A DNA stretch of 36,711 nucleotides from Promineifilum sp. (GCA_019454405.1 JACFOH010000003.1:75404-112114), one strand, 5' to 3'; numbered from the stretch's first letter, positions 15,605-23,919 are shown. Numbers and translations are program-made. The notes: generated by a model from the letters alone, not told the origin.

Positions 15605-16675
15605 ATGCGCTCAAAACGAATTATTATCACCGTTGCCCTGATTATTGTTGTGGCGATTCTTGCCGTATTCGCGCTTCAGGCGAGGAAGAATCAGACTAAA
15701 TCTGCGGCGCCGAAGGTGGCGGCTATATCCTTCGCAGGCCAGGATGAAGTTGTCCGCGGGGCCGTCGATTGGATGGTGAGCGAATTCCAGAATGATGATG
15801 GCGGCTACGCCTCTTTTAGTGGCGGGGCTAACCAGGCGCCATCGGCGATTGCAGAAACGCTTGATGTCGTCCTGGCTCTCGCTGCTGCGGGGCATGATCC
15901 TGCGATGACCTTCGATGGTCAGGAGAGTTCCCCTCTTGTATTTCTCCGGGCGAATGGCGAAGCGTTAGCTTCTTATGCCCAGGTTGATGGAGGACAGGCG
16001 GGCAAGGTGGTGCTCGCATTAACGGCCGCGTCCGTCGATCCACGTGATTTTGCTGGTCAAGACTACGTCGCTCTGATCACAAAGCAATATGACCAGGCGG
16101 GTGGCTTTGGGGCAGGAGACACTTTCAAGCAGGCAAACGCGATGCTCGGCCTCGCGGCCGCCGGCGAGCCGATTCCCGCCCCGGCAATTGATTGGCTTGA
16201 GAGTAAGCAGGCGGCCGATGGGTCTTGGGATGATGGTTTCGGCACGGCATCCAACGCTGATGCGACGGCTATAGCGATCATGGCGCTATTGGCTGCCGGC
16301 CGTACGTCGGCTGATGCGCCTATTCAGTCGGCTAAAGCATTTCTGTCCTCGAGCCAACAACCTGCGGGCTGGGAATACGGACCCGGGTTTGGGCCTAACG
16401 CAAATTCAACCAGCCTTGTTATCCAGGCTCTCAGCGGTCTGGGCGAGGATTGGTATTCGGATGCGAGCCCCTGGACTAAAGATGGACAGACCGCCTTGCA
16501 AGCTCTCCTCGCATTCCGAGGGACGAGTGGGGCATTCCAGTCTGATTTTGGACAAGGGCCTTTTGATGATTTCTACGCAACCGTCCAGGCGATCCCGACG
16601 GTGGCGGGCCAATGGCTTCCGTTGTCTGTGAAGTTCGATACTGCTCACCTTATCTTGTTCTGGCCTGGAATATGA
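15605..16675 (+). CDS. Membrane-anchored alpha/alpha-toroid (prenyltransferase/transcobalamin alpha-domain-like) protein
   Basis: A 356-residue protein with an N-terminal membrane anchor (about 6-24, IIITVALIIVVAILAVFAL) followed by an extracytoplasmic domain of repeated helical pairs. Repeat cores include AVDWMVSEFQNDDGGY (53-68), ITKQYDQAGGFG (158-169), AIDWLESKQAADGSWDDGFG (194-213), AKAFLSSSQQPAGWEYG (243-259) and ALLAFRGTSGAFQSDFG (300-316), each followed by an Ala/Leu-rich helix. This is the toroid seen in prenyltransferases, squalene cyclases and the alpha-domain of intrinsic factor/transcobalamin. As the first gene under a cobalamin riboswitch and translationally coupled to a DUF4430 gene, I infer it binds cobalamin outside the cell. 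No cyclase DXDD motif is seen. Confidence 0.85.
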   Translation: MRSKRIIITVALIIVVAILAVFALQARKNQTKSAAPKVAAISFAGQDEVVRGAVDWMVSEFQNDDGGYASFSGGANQAPSAIAETLDVVLALAAAGHDPAMTFDGQESSPLVFLRANGEALASYAQVDGGQAGKVVLALTAASVDPRDFAGQDYVALITKQYDQAGGFGAGDTFKQANAMLGLAAAGEPIPAPAIDWLESKQAADGSWDDGFGTASNADATAIAIMALLAAGRTSADAPIQSAKAFLSSSQQPAGWEYGPGFGPNANSTSLVIQALSGLGEDWYSDASPWTKDGQTALQALLAFRGTSGAFQSDFGQGPFDDFYATVQAIPTVAGQWLPLSVKFDTAHLILFWPGI

Positions 16676-17388
16676 GACAAAACTTGTCGGCTATACGCCG
16701 GTTGCTGCCGCTCTTCATATTTATGACGTTGGTGCCGGTACTTCTGACTCGTCTCCCGGCGAGAGCGGCTGGGGACAATCATGCCGCTGTTGTGGTTGAT
16801 TTTGGGGATGGCCAGGTCGCGACGCGATGTGTTAGCTTCGCGGAAGACGGCATATCGGGTTATGAAGCATTGCTGCAGACCGACCTGGCCATCGGGATCG
16901 ACTTGCAAACCGGGGGCGCGGCGGTTTGCAGTATTAATGATCAGGGTTGCCCCTCGGATGATTGTTTTTGTTCATGCCCCGGCGGTAACAATTGCCTGTA
17001 CTGGTCTTACTGGATTCAGAACGACGGCGCATGGAGCTATTCGGCAGTTGGCGCCGGCCTTCATAAGTTGCATGATGGCGAGATGAGCGGCTGGGTTTGG
17101 GGGCAAGGCTCTGTCACTCAGGCCACCCCGCCGCCGGCCATTTCGTTTGATGATGTTTGTACGGAGGCCGTTGCCGGTGTGTCGACGAGCCTTCCGCCTG
17201 ACTCTGTTGCCGCGAGCGCCTCTGAGACGAACGAGGACGTTAGAACGAGTACGGCCGCTCCGTCCAATCACGAGCGACCGTATGATAAGGGATGGAGATC
17301 TTATATTGGTTATGGCGTGTTGCTGCTATTTCTGGGTGTGCTGACGGCGGTTATTTATCGTCGTCGCGGTAGAACTCAGAATAAATAG
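16672..17388 (+). CDS. DUF4430 protein, secreted and C-terminally membrane-anchored (transcobalamin beta-domain-like)
   Basis: A 238-residue protein. The ATG at 16672 overlaps the previous stop (ATGA). A signal peptide covers about 1-33. The DUF4430 domain is at about 37-145: VVVDFGDGQVATRCVSF, GYEALLQTDL, AVCSINDQGCP, then YWSYWIQNDGAWSYSAVGAG and a closing DGEMSGWVWG. Six cysteines cluster at 86, 93, 98, 100, 102 and 108. A Ser/Thr/Pro-rich spacer (150-205) leads to a membrane helix (about 211-229) and an RRRGR tail facing the cytoplasm. DUF4430 belongs to the fold of the transcobalamin/intrinsic-factor beta-domain. Paired with the toroid gene and the B12 riboswitch, a cobalamin-binding role is likely. 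Confidence 0.87.
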   Translation: MRQNLSAIRRLLPLFIFMTLVPVLLTRLPARAAGDNHAAVVVDFGDGQVATRCVSFAEDGISGYEALLQTDLAIGIDLQTGGAAVCSINDQGCPSDDCFCSCPGGNNCLYWSYWIQNDGAWSYSAVGAGLHKLHDGEMSGWVWGQGSVTQATPPPAISFDDVCTEAVAGVSTSLPPDSVAASASETNEDVRTSTAAPSNHERPYDKGWRSYIGYGVLLLFLGVLTAVIYRRRGRTQNK

Positions 17389-17390
17389 AT

Positions 17391-18197
17391 ATGAGTCAAA
17401 AAATATTAACGGGAGCGCTGTTTGTGCTGGCTATTGTGATCGGCCTGGTTGCTCTGGCTTACCCGTTTATCATGCGAATGATAGCCTCGTCTAGAGCCGA
17501 TGCCGCGATGTTAGGCTCTAGCGAGGTCCCCTTCTTGACCGGGGTGCTCATTTCTCTCTGCCTGGCCGTATTGCTCGTGGAACTCCAGGGACACGTTGCT
17601 GGCGCCAAGACCGTTGCCGCGCTCGGTATCATGATCGCAGTAACGTCCACGTTGCGCTTCATCGAGGTTGGCATCCCCGGCCCCGGCGGATTTTCGCCCA
17701 TCTTCGCCCCCATCATCCTCGGCGGCTACGTTTTCGGGCCACGCTTCGGCTTCCTTCTGGGGGCGATGACTCTGCTTGTCTCGGCCGTCATCACCGCCGG
17801 GGTGGGGCCGTGGCTGCCTTATCAGATGTTCACTGCCGGGTGGATCGGCCTGGTAGCCGGGGGATTACCCCATCCGCGGCGGCCGAGGGTTGAAATCGCG
17901 CTGCTCATCGGCTTCGGCTTTCTATGGGGTTTCGTCTATGGCTTTATTATGAATCTCTACACCTGGCCCTATCTTACCGGCGACCCTCTCATAACGTGGA
18001 CACCTGGCGCCGGGGTGGCCGAAGCGGTGCGCCGTTATGTCGCCTTTTATCTGACGACTTCATTTTTGTGGGATGCGGCCGCTGCGGTAGGGAACGTCGT
18101 CTTACTGGCTGCCCTCGGTTTGCCGACTATCCGTGCACTGACCCGCTTCCGTGGGCGGATGCAGTTCCAGGTTTTTCATCAGGTGCCGAACCCTTGA
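17391..18197 (+). CDS. ECF transporter S component, predicted cobalamin-specific
   Basis: A 268-residue integral membrane protein with about six to seven hydrophobic segments; this subunit binds the vitamin and gives an ECF transporter its specificity. Characteristic stretches are LRFIEVGIPGPGGFSPIFA, ILGGYVFGPRFGFLLGAMTL, GVGPWLPYQMFTAGWIGL and FGFLWGFVYGFIMNLYTWP, a pattern I associate with S components found next to B12 riboswitches. It starts two bases after the DUF4430 stop and its own stop overlaps the T-component start. The cobalamin assignment is from context plus family resemblance. Confidence 0.88.
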   Translation: MSQKILTGALFVLAIVIGLVALAYPFIMRMIASSRADAAMLGSSEVPFLTGVLISLCLAVLLVELQGHVAGAKTVAALGIMIAVTSTLRFIEVGIPGPGGFSPIFAPIILGGYVFGPRFGFLLGAMTLLVSAVITAGVGPWLPYQMFTAGWIGLVAGGLPHPRRPRVEIALLIGFGFLWGFVYGFIMNLYTWPYLTGDPLITWTPGAGVAEAVRRYVAFYLTTSFLWDAAAAVGNVVLLAALGLPTIRALTRFRGRMQFQVFHQVPNP

Positions 18198-19231
18198 TGA
18201 CCTTTGACGCTCGCGCCTGGTTGATCTGGCTGTTTGTCGGAGGTTTGATGGCCATTTTGACCAGTAATCCACTATATCTCGCGCTATTGCTCTTCATTTC
18301 TCGTATGGTTGAGGGAGCCTGCGCGCCAATAGACGCGAACGGATGGCGATTACCGTTCTGGCGGATCAGCCTTGCGGTTCTGGTCTTCTCTACATTATTC
18401 AATATGCTCATGGCCCATGTCGGGCATACGACGTTATTTTCCTTGCCCACAAGTTGGCCGCTCGTTGGGGGGCCTTTAACGCTGGAGGCGGCCGTCTATG
18501 GTTTCCTGAGCGGCTTGCGACTGGTCACATTGCTCTCTTTCTTTCTCGCGTTCAATACTATTGTCCCGACTCACGAAATGGCGGGATTGACCCCTCGTGC
18601 TTTGCATGAGCTTGGACTCATCATGCTGATCGCCATCACGTACGTTCCGGAAACAATGCACCAGTTCCGGCGTATACGAGATGCTCAGGCCATTCGCGGC
18701 CATCAGTTTGATAGCTTGCGCGCGTGGCGACCCGTCATTATCCCATTGCTCATCGCCGGCCTGGAACGCGCCCTTAATTTGTCCGAGACGATGGTAGCTC
18801 GCGGCTATGGCTCAACGACTCAAGTGAAGACGCCCCCTCGCGCTCGACTGTTAATGTTTGCCGGGCTTCTATTGGCTCTTGGCGGGGCGATACGCCTGGC
18901 TTGGGGTGGGGTTGATGGCTGGTTGATTATGGTGATAGGGATGTTGGCTATTGTCCTGGCCTATCGCGAGCTGAGTAGGCTCTTCGTTCATACCCGATAT
19001 CGACCTCGTCGCTGGATGCTCTTTGATACATTGATAGCCTTGGGAGCGTTATTGGTCATGTTCCCTTTACTGCCTGTGCCCGGCTTTGACCGGCTGTCTT
19101 TAGCCTTTTCACCTTATCCTGAGTTGGGACTTCCCCCCTTTGATTTATGGATTGGTGTCATGTTCCTGGGACTTGCTATGCCGGCGCTCATTGTCGCGAT
19201 ATATAGTTCAGGGGTGGAGGCGTCCAGTTGA
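18197..19231 (+). CDS. ecfT: ECF transporter T component (transmembrane coupling subunit)
   Basis: A 344-residue membrane protein that couples the S component to the ATPase. The hydrophobic segments lie mainly at about 5-25, 50-75, 95-120, 140-155, 215-260 and 280-340. The cytoplasmic coupling motifs are present: AQAIRGH, and the classical Ala-Arg-Gly motif in MVARGYG, both after a PETMHQFRRIR helix. I use the ATG at 18197, overlapping the S-component stop (TGATG); an in-frame reading that extends upstream to 17924 lies inside the S gene and is an artefact. Its stop overlaps the TTG start of the ATPase gene. Confidence 0.9.
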   Translation: MTFDARAWLIWLFVGGLMAILTSNPLYLALLLFISRMVEGACAPIDANGWRLPFWRISLAVLVFSTLFNMLMAHVGHTTLFSLPTSWPLVGGPLTLEAAVYGFLSGLRLVTLLSFFLAFNTIVPTHEMAGLTPRALHELGLIMLIAITYVPETMHQFRRIRDAQAIRGHQFDSLRAWRPVIIPLLIAGLERALNLSETMVARGYGSTTQVKTPPRARLLMFAGLLLALGGAIRLAWGGVDGWLIMVIGMLAIVLAYRELSRLFVHTRYRPRRWMLFDTLIALGALLVMFPLLPVPGFDRLSLAFSPYPELGLPPFDLWIGVMFLGLAMPALIVAIYSSGVEASS

Positions 19232-20829
19232 TTGCCGTTCGCAATTTCACATTTTCTTATCCTCAGGCCCGAGAACCTGCCTTGAAGGATATCGACTGGG
19301 TCATTCCTGACGGCCAATTTGTGCTGGTGGCTGGGCCTTCCGGCTCAGGAAAGTCCACTTTGTTACGCAGCCTAAACGGGCTTATTCCCCATTTCAGTGG
19401 CGGCTCGTTATCCGGGAATATAACCGTTGATGACGTTGACACGGTTCTTGCCGGCCCGCGTTTGCTCAGCCGCATAGTCGGTTTCGTGGCTCAGGATCCG
19501 GAGGCTCAGGCCGTTCTGGATCAGGTTGAAGGCGAGATCGCTTTCGCGCTGGAGAACGCTGCTATTTCCCCAACCGAGATGCGCGTCCGTGTGGAGGAAA
19601 CGCTGGATTTGCTCGGCCTCACACCTCTTCGTAGCCGCTCCCTTTCGACTCTCTCCGGAGGGGAACGGCAGCGATTGGCCATTGCTGCCGCGCTGGCGTT
19701 GCGGCCGCATATTCTCGTCCTCGATGAGCCGACCAGCCAGCTGGATCCCCAATCGGCCGAAGATGTTCTTCGGGCTCTTGTTCGCCTCAACGAAGACCTG
19801 GGCTTGACAATCGTTCTGGCTGAGCATCGCCTTGAGCGTATCGCCCGCTATGCTGACAGGCTCACATGGCTCGAAGATGGGCGTATCGTGGCCGATGGCC
19901 CAGTGCGCACAGTACTCGCTCAAATCAATGCCGGCCCGCCGATCGTCCAACTCGGCCGCGCCCTGGGTTGGCAACCATTGCCGCTTACCGTTAAGGAAGG
20001 CAAGTCGTTTGCCGAAGACATCCCGGTGCCACAAACACTTGAGGTGGAAACTTCGGCTGTTCCCGGCCCTCCTTTGTTGGAAGTGAACGGATTGCGTTTT
20101 GCTTATAATGGCCAGCAGACCTTGAGAGATATCGATCTGTCAATTGGCGCGGGCGAGGCCGTGGCCCTTGTCGGCCGCAATGGTGCGGGCAAGTCGACGT
20201 TGCTTAAGTGTATCGTCGGCCTGCTGCGTCCGCAATCCGGCGATATTCAGGTCTCTGGGCAGTCGGTTCGTAATCGCCCTGTTGCAGATATTTGCCGTGA
20301 TGTTGGCTATTTGCCGCAGAATCCTGACGATCTTCTTTTTGCTGAGACGGTGATCGATGAGTTGCGCGTTACTTTGCAAAACCACCATTTACCGGAATCA
20401 TCGGCTGATCTTGACAGCTTATTGCGTCGGCTGAAACTTACCGGAGTTGACGCAAGCTACCCCCGTGACCTTTCAGTAGGCCAGCGCCAGCGTGTTGCCC
20501 TGGGAGCGGTGACGGTTACGCGGCCGCGGCTCCTGCTCCTTGATGAGCCGACACGTGGTCTGGATGCCGCGACGAAAGCTTCTTTGGTCGCTGTCTGGCG
20601 GGATTGGCTGGCGGAGGGCGCGGCCATCTTGCTCGTCACACATGATGTTGAATTGGTAGCTATGATTGCCGATCGGACGATCATGCTCAGTGGCGGAGAG
20701 ATTATCGCCGCGGGAACTACCCGTGATGTTTTAACGAGTTCGCCCCATTTCGCGCCTCAGATCGCCCGACTTTTCCCCAATAGCGGCTGGATTACCCCGG
20801 CCGATGTGCTAAAACATATCCAACCGTGA
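19228..20829 (+). CDS. ecfA: ECF transporter ATPase with two fused ABC domains
   Basis: A 533-residue energy-coupling ATPase with both nucleotide-binding domains in one chain. Domain 1: Walker A GPSGSGKST (36-44), signature LSGGERQR (about 141), Walker B LVLDEPTSQLD (about 167), H-loop AEHRLER. Domain 2: GRNGAGKST (about 316), signature LSVGQRQR (about 414, with a Val in place of the first Gly), LLLLDEPTRGLD, VTHDVE. It starts at TTG 19228, overlapping the T-component stop, with GGAGG seven bases upstream. A linker at about 250-285 joins the domains. Together with the S and T genes this makes a complete dedicated ECF transporter. Confidence 0.94.
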   Translation: MIAVRNFTFSYPQAREPALKDIDWVIPDGQFVLVAGPSGSGKSTLLRSLNGLIPHFSGGSLSGNITVDDVDTVLAGPRLLSRIVGFVAQDPEAQAVLDQVEGEIAFALENAAISPTEMRVRVEETLDLLGLTPLRSRSLSTLSGGERQRLAIAAALALRPHILVLDEPTSQLDPQSAEDVLRALVRLNEDLGLTIVLAEHRLERIARYADRLTWLEDGRIVADGPVRTVLAQINAGPPIVQLGRALGWQPLPLTVKEGKSFAEDIPVPQTLEVETSAVPGPPLLEVNGLRFAYNGQQTLRDIDLSIGAGEAVALVGRNGAGKSTLLKCIVGLLRPQSGDIQVSGQSVRNRPVADICRDVGYLPQNPDDLLFAETVIDELRVTLQNHHLPESSADLDSLLRRLKLTGVDASYPRDLSVGQRQRVALGAVTVTRPRLLLLDEPTRGLDAATKASLVAVWRDWLAEGAAILLVTHDVELVAMIADRTIMLSGGEIIAAGTTRDVLTSSPHFAPQIARLFPNSGWITPADVLKHIQP

Positions 20830-20847
20830 GTTTGTTAGGAGAACACC

Positions 20848-21411
20848 ATGCCCCGTTTAACCAGGATATACACGCGTAAAGGTGACACCGGTTTCACCAG
20901 GCTATCCGGAGGTCAGCGCGTCCCGAAGGAGTCGCTACGTGTCTCGGCCTATGGCACCGTTGATGAACTCAATTCGTTCATTGGCGTCGCCCTTGCTTCT
21001 GGTCTCTGCGAACGCTTGGCTGAACTGTTGCCCACCATCCAGAATGAATTGTTTCATCTTGGCTCTGACCTCAGCTTCCTCGAAGAAGACAAAGCGAAAT
21101 ATGCTATTCCCCAGATAGAAGCGCGTCATGTTGAACGCCTGGAAGCCCTAATTGATGAGCTGAACGCCATTGTTGGCCCATTGCGCAATTTTATTCTCCC
21201 GGGAGGGTCTATCGGTTCTGCCCACCTGCATGTCGCTCGTACGGTCTGCCGCCGCGCTGAGCGTGATGTGATCACGTTGTCGCGTGAAGAGTCCGTCGGA
21301 GCCCATGTCATCCCATATTTGAACCGATTATCTGATGCTTTGTTTGTCATGGCTCGATTCGAAAACCATTCGCGCAGTATTCCCGAGCCATTGTGGGATA
21401 GCTTGGCCTGA
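20848..21411 (+). CDS. Cob(I)alamin adenosyltransferase, PduO family
   Basis: It transfers the adenosyl group from ATP to cob(I)alamin, making adenosylcobalamin in the cytoplasm. The 187-residue protein has the PduO hallmarks: [16 protein letters not shown] at the N-terminus (ATP site), [31 protein letters not shown] and [14 protein letters not shown]. The ATG follows TTAGGAGAAC. It lies 18 bp after the ATPase gene as the last gene of the cobalamin operon, so imported cobalamin is converted to coenzyme, which is also the likely riboswitch ligand (feedback). No cobalamin synthesis genes are in the window. Confidence 0.95.
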   Translation: MPRLTRIYTRKGDTGFTRLSGGQRVPKESLRVSAYGTVDELNSFIGVALASGLCERLAELLPTIQNELFHLGSDLSFLEEDKAKYAIPQIEARHVERLEALIDELNAIVGPLRNFILPGGSIGSAHLHVARTVCRRAERDVITLSREESVGAHVIPYLNRLSDALFVMARFENHSRSIPEPLWDSLA

Positions 21412-21526
21412 TCCGGCTTATCGGATTACAATTTGCTGATTATCTTAACCTGAATAAGTGTACGGGGATGATGATGTCGTCGATCCGATTAGGTCTCCCC
21501 TGCCACGTGAAGAGACAGGAGCATCA

Positions 21527-21688
21527 GTGAGTACTTTCTGGATTGCGGCGATTATCGTTGTTGTACTGTGGGTTATTATCCTGGGCCTTTATCTGGCCAC
21601 TATGCGTCGTCAGCCCGAGCTCAGGTCTCAAATGGAAGCGTTGGATGAGCAACTGAACAAGCTTGATAGTGAATCCGGCAAAGGGTAA
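21527..21688 (+). CDS. Small single-pass membrane protein
   Basis: A 53-residue protein from GTG 21527, which has AGGAG at 21517-21521. One membrane helix covers residues 4-24 (FWIAAIIVVVLWVIILGLYL), followed by RR and a charged coiled-coil-like tail (QMEALDEQLNKL). Its size and layout resemble CcmD-like or other small scaffold proteins, but there is no cytochrome maturation gene nearby. An in-frame GTG at 21458 would give 76 residues with an acidic N-terminus. The next gene begins five bases after its stop, so the two are coupled. Confidence 0.6.
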   Translation: MSTFWIAAIIVVVLWVIILGLYLATMRRQPELRSQMEALDEQLNKLDSESGKG

Positions 21689-21692
21689 GATC

Positions 21693-22394
21693 ATGCTTGG
21701 CTCGAGAAGCTACCTGGATTTTGCGTGTAAACCCTGTCAGCGGTGGCCGGTGCTATTGATGATCCTGCTCTTGCTGCCGCTATTGGCCGCCTGTGGCTTA
21801 CGAGGCAGTGAACCGAGTGCCTGTGATTCCCCCGTTAGTTTGTTCAACGACGACTTCAATGGCGCCCAGGATTGCGGCTGGGCCACTTATTCACGTGGAG
21901 GAGGCGCGGCTTCGATTGAGAACGCGTCGATGCGGATTACCGCCAACCAGCCGGGCCAATTATGGTGGACTAACCCTGGTCGGATGTTTGACGACGTCAT
22001 CATAACCGCCGAAGCTCGGCAGGTATCTGGCCCGAATGACAATGCTTACGGTCTGATTTGCCGCTATCAGAATGAAGCTAACTTCTACGTCTTTCTGATT
22101 AGTGGTGATGGTTATTACACCATCGGGAAATATCAGAGCGGAACTGAGAACGTTACGTACCTTACGGAAAACGGTCAATTCCAACCGTCCGATGCCATAC
22201 ATACTGGCGTAGCCACGAACGAAATGCGCGTTTCGTGCGTTGGCAACCAGCTTAGCCTGGAAGTCAACGGCACTCCGCTGGTCTCGGTGACGGATCCGAC
22301 ATTCGTTACGGGTGATATCGGGGTGGCTGCAGGGACGCTTGTGGCCGGAACAGTCGTGGTTGAGTTTGATAATGTCAAGGTCATCGCGCCTTAG
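21693..22394 (+). CDS. Lipoprotein with a concanavalin/LamG-like (DUF1080-like) domain, copy 1
   Basis: A 233-residue predicted lipoprotein. Its signal peptide has a long hydrophobic core and ends at LAAC (Cys34). The mature part looks like one beta-sandwich of the concanavalin-like type: FNDDFNGAQDCGWATY, a WWTNPGRMFDDVIITAE strand, YGLICRYQNEANFYVFLIS, GYYTIGKYQSG, LSLEVNGTPLVSV and a final FDNVKV. Such domains often bind carbohydrate, but no ligand can be named. The ATG at 21693 has AAAGGGTAAG upstream. The next gene, overlapping by 23 bp, is a paralogue. Confidence 0.75.
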   Translation: MLGSRSYLDFACKPCQRWPVLLMILLLLPLLAACGLRGSEPSACDSPVSLFNDDFNGAQDCGWATYSRGGGAASIENASMRITANQPGQLWWTNPGRMFDDVIITAEARQVSGPNDNAYGLICRYQNEANFYVFLISGDGYYTIGKYQSGTENVTYLTENGQFQPSDAIHTGVATNEMRVSCVGNQLSLEVNGTPLVSVTDPTFVTGDIGVAAGTLVAGTVVVEFDNVKVIAP

Positions 22395-23058
22395 TCAAGT
22401 CGTCACGCTTTGTCTGCCGATTTTGCTCTTGTTATCGTCCGCCTGTAGCTTGCGGCCGATACAGCCCTCCAGCGGTGGAACGAGCCAGCAAGCAGTTGAC
22501 GGCCCCATCAGTGATGCCTTTGTCCCGAACCAGACGGGTAATTGGTCGCTTGAGCGGGACGAGCGAGCTGCAACGGAGATAGTGAACGAGCAGCTCGTTA
22601 TCACCGTTACCGGCCCTAATACGATTCAATATGCCACGCTTGAGGATCGAATATTCAGCGATTTCGTGCTGGAGGTCGATACTTGGCAACGTTCTGGTTC
22701 GCCAGAGAGTAGTTATGGCGTCCTGTTCCGTATGCAGGATGACGGTCAGTTTCTGCGGTTCGATATTACCGGCAATGGCATGTACATCATTGAACGTCAT
22801 AACGCCGATGGTTCCTGGACTCGCCTAATCCCCGACTGGCTTCCCGCCTCAGCCATTAATCAGGGGCTTAACGAACTCAACCGGCTAAAAGTTATTGCTG
22901 CCGGCTCGAGCCTCACTTTTTACATCAACGATGTCCTTCTGGCGCAGTTAATCGATGAGACTTTTGCCAGTGGGACTATAGCCCTCGATGCAGGTACCTT
23001 CAATAACGGCAATCTCCAGGTATCCTTCGATAATCTGATTATCACCCCAGGATCGTAG
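22372..23058 (+). CDS. Lipoprotein with a concanavalin/LamG-like (DUF1080-like) domain, copy 2
   Basis: A 228-residue lipoprotein (LSSAC, Cys25) with the same architecture as the preceding protein. Matching blocks include FSDFVLEVDTWQRSGS, SYGVLFRMQDDGQFLRFDIT, GMYIIERHNADGSWTRL, LTFYINDVLLAQLID, TIALDAG and FDNLII. The pair is therefore a tandem duplication that has diverged strongly. I place the start at ATG 22372 inside the end of copy 1, because it is followed directly by a normal signal peptide; the longer reading from 22312 adds upstream residues that overlap copy 1. Translation is probably coupled. Confidence 0.75.
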   Translation: MSRSSRLSQVVTLCLPILLLLSSACSLRPIQPSSGGTSQQAVDGPISDAFVPNQTGNWSLERDERAATEIVNEQLVITVTGPNTIQYATLEDRIFSDFVLEVDTWQRSGSPESSYGVLFRMQDDGQFLRFDITGNGMYIIERHNADGSWTRLIPDWLPASAINQGLNELNRLKVIAAGSSLTFYINDVLLAQLIDETFASGTIALDAGTFNNGNLQVSFDNLIITPGS

Positions 23059-23067
23059 GAGGTTGTT

Positions 23068-23919
23068 GTGGATCTATTCTCCGAGATTGGCGCGATCACT
23101 GGGCAAGTGGTGACCGATATTGAGCCTTTAGGAGGTGGGTGTGTCAGCTCAGTCTATCGCGTAAGCCTTCGGGACGGATCGATCGTCGTTGCAAAAGCGG
23201 ACGAGGACGGATTAGCGAACCTGCCGGTCGAGGCCGGGATGCTTGGCTATCTGGCCGCAAACACCGCCCTTCCTGTCCCCGGCGTTTTATTTAGTTCTGA
23301 TCGACTCTTGTTGATGAGCTTTATCCCGGGCGATAGCCGTATCACAGATCCTGTTGAACATCACGCCGCTGAGCTGCTGGCAGCCCTCCACGACATTACC
23401 GCTCCTGCTTACGGTTTCAAATGGGATACATTGATCGGCGGATTGGCGCAACCTAACCCGTCCACTGCGTCCTGGATCGAGTTCTTCGCCGAGCATCGCC
23501 TGTATTATATGGCTACGGAGGCCACCCGTGCGGGACGCTTGCCGTCTCGTGTAGCTTCTCGCGTCGAGGGCCTTTGCAGGCACCTCACTGATTTCTTGTT
23601 TGAGCCCGAGCGGCCGTCGCTCGTTCATGGGGATGTTTGGACGACCAATATCCTGGCCGCTGGGGGGCGTATCACAGGGTTTATCGATCCGGCCATTTAT
23701 TTCGCCCACAATGAGGTCGAGCTGGCTTTCACGACATTATTTGGAACCTTCGGCCGCGCCTTCTTCAAACACTATAACGAGCTTCGACCCATTGCCGCCG
23801 GCTTTTTTGAAGAACGGCGCGATCTCTATAATTTATACCCGTTGCTCGTCCATGTTCGACTGTTCGGCGGTTCCTACGTGTCGTCGGTGACAACAGCCCT
23901 GGAACGATTCGGGTTTTAG
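23068..23919 (+). CDS. Fructosamine kinase family protein
   Basis: A 283-residue small-molecule kinase of the fructosamine/ketosamine-3-kinase family, which phosphorylates sugars bound to amines so that glycated proteins can be repaired. The motifs are the Gly-rich GGGCVSSVYRV, the nucleotide lysine in VVAKAD, PVEAGML, the catalytic loop LVHGDVWTTNIL and the metal aspartate in GFIDPAIYFAHNEVELAF. The GTG at 23068 is preceded by AGGAGG. It follows the tandem lipoproteins by 9 bp. The substrate is not certain; several bacterial members act on low-molecular-weight glycation products. Confidence 0.88.
   Translation: MDLFSEIGAITGQVVTDIEPLGGGCVSSVYRVSLRDGSIVVAKADEDGLANLPVEAGMLGYLAANTALPVPGVLFSSDRLLLMSFIPGDSRITDPVEHHAAELLAALHDITAPAYGFKWDTLIGGLAQPNPSTASWIEFFAEHRLYYMATEATRAGRLPSRVASRVEGLCRHLTDFLFEPERPSLVHGDVWTTNILAAGGRITGFIDPAIYFAHNEVELAFTTLFGTFGRAFFKHYNELRPIAAGFFEERRDLYNLYPLLVHVRLFGGSYVSSVTTALERFGF

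Noticed and set aside
17924..18196. An N-terminal extension of the ECF T component
   Set aside because: It lies wholly inside the S-component gene in another frame; the ATG at 18197 gives a normal T component and overlaps the S stop.
21458..21526. A longer start for the small membrane protein
   Set aside because: The GTG at 21458 has a weaker ribosome site than the one with AGGAG before GTG 21527; kept only as an alternative.
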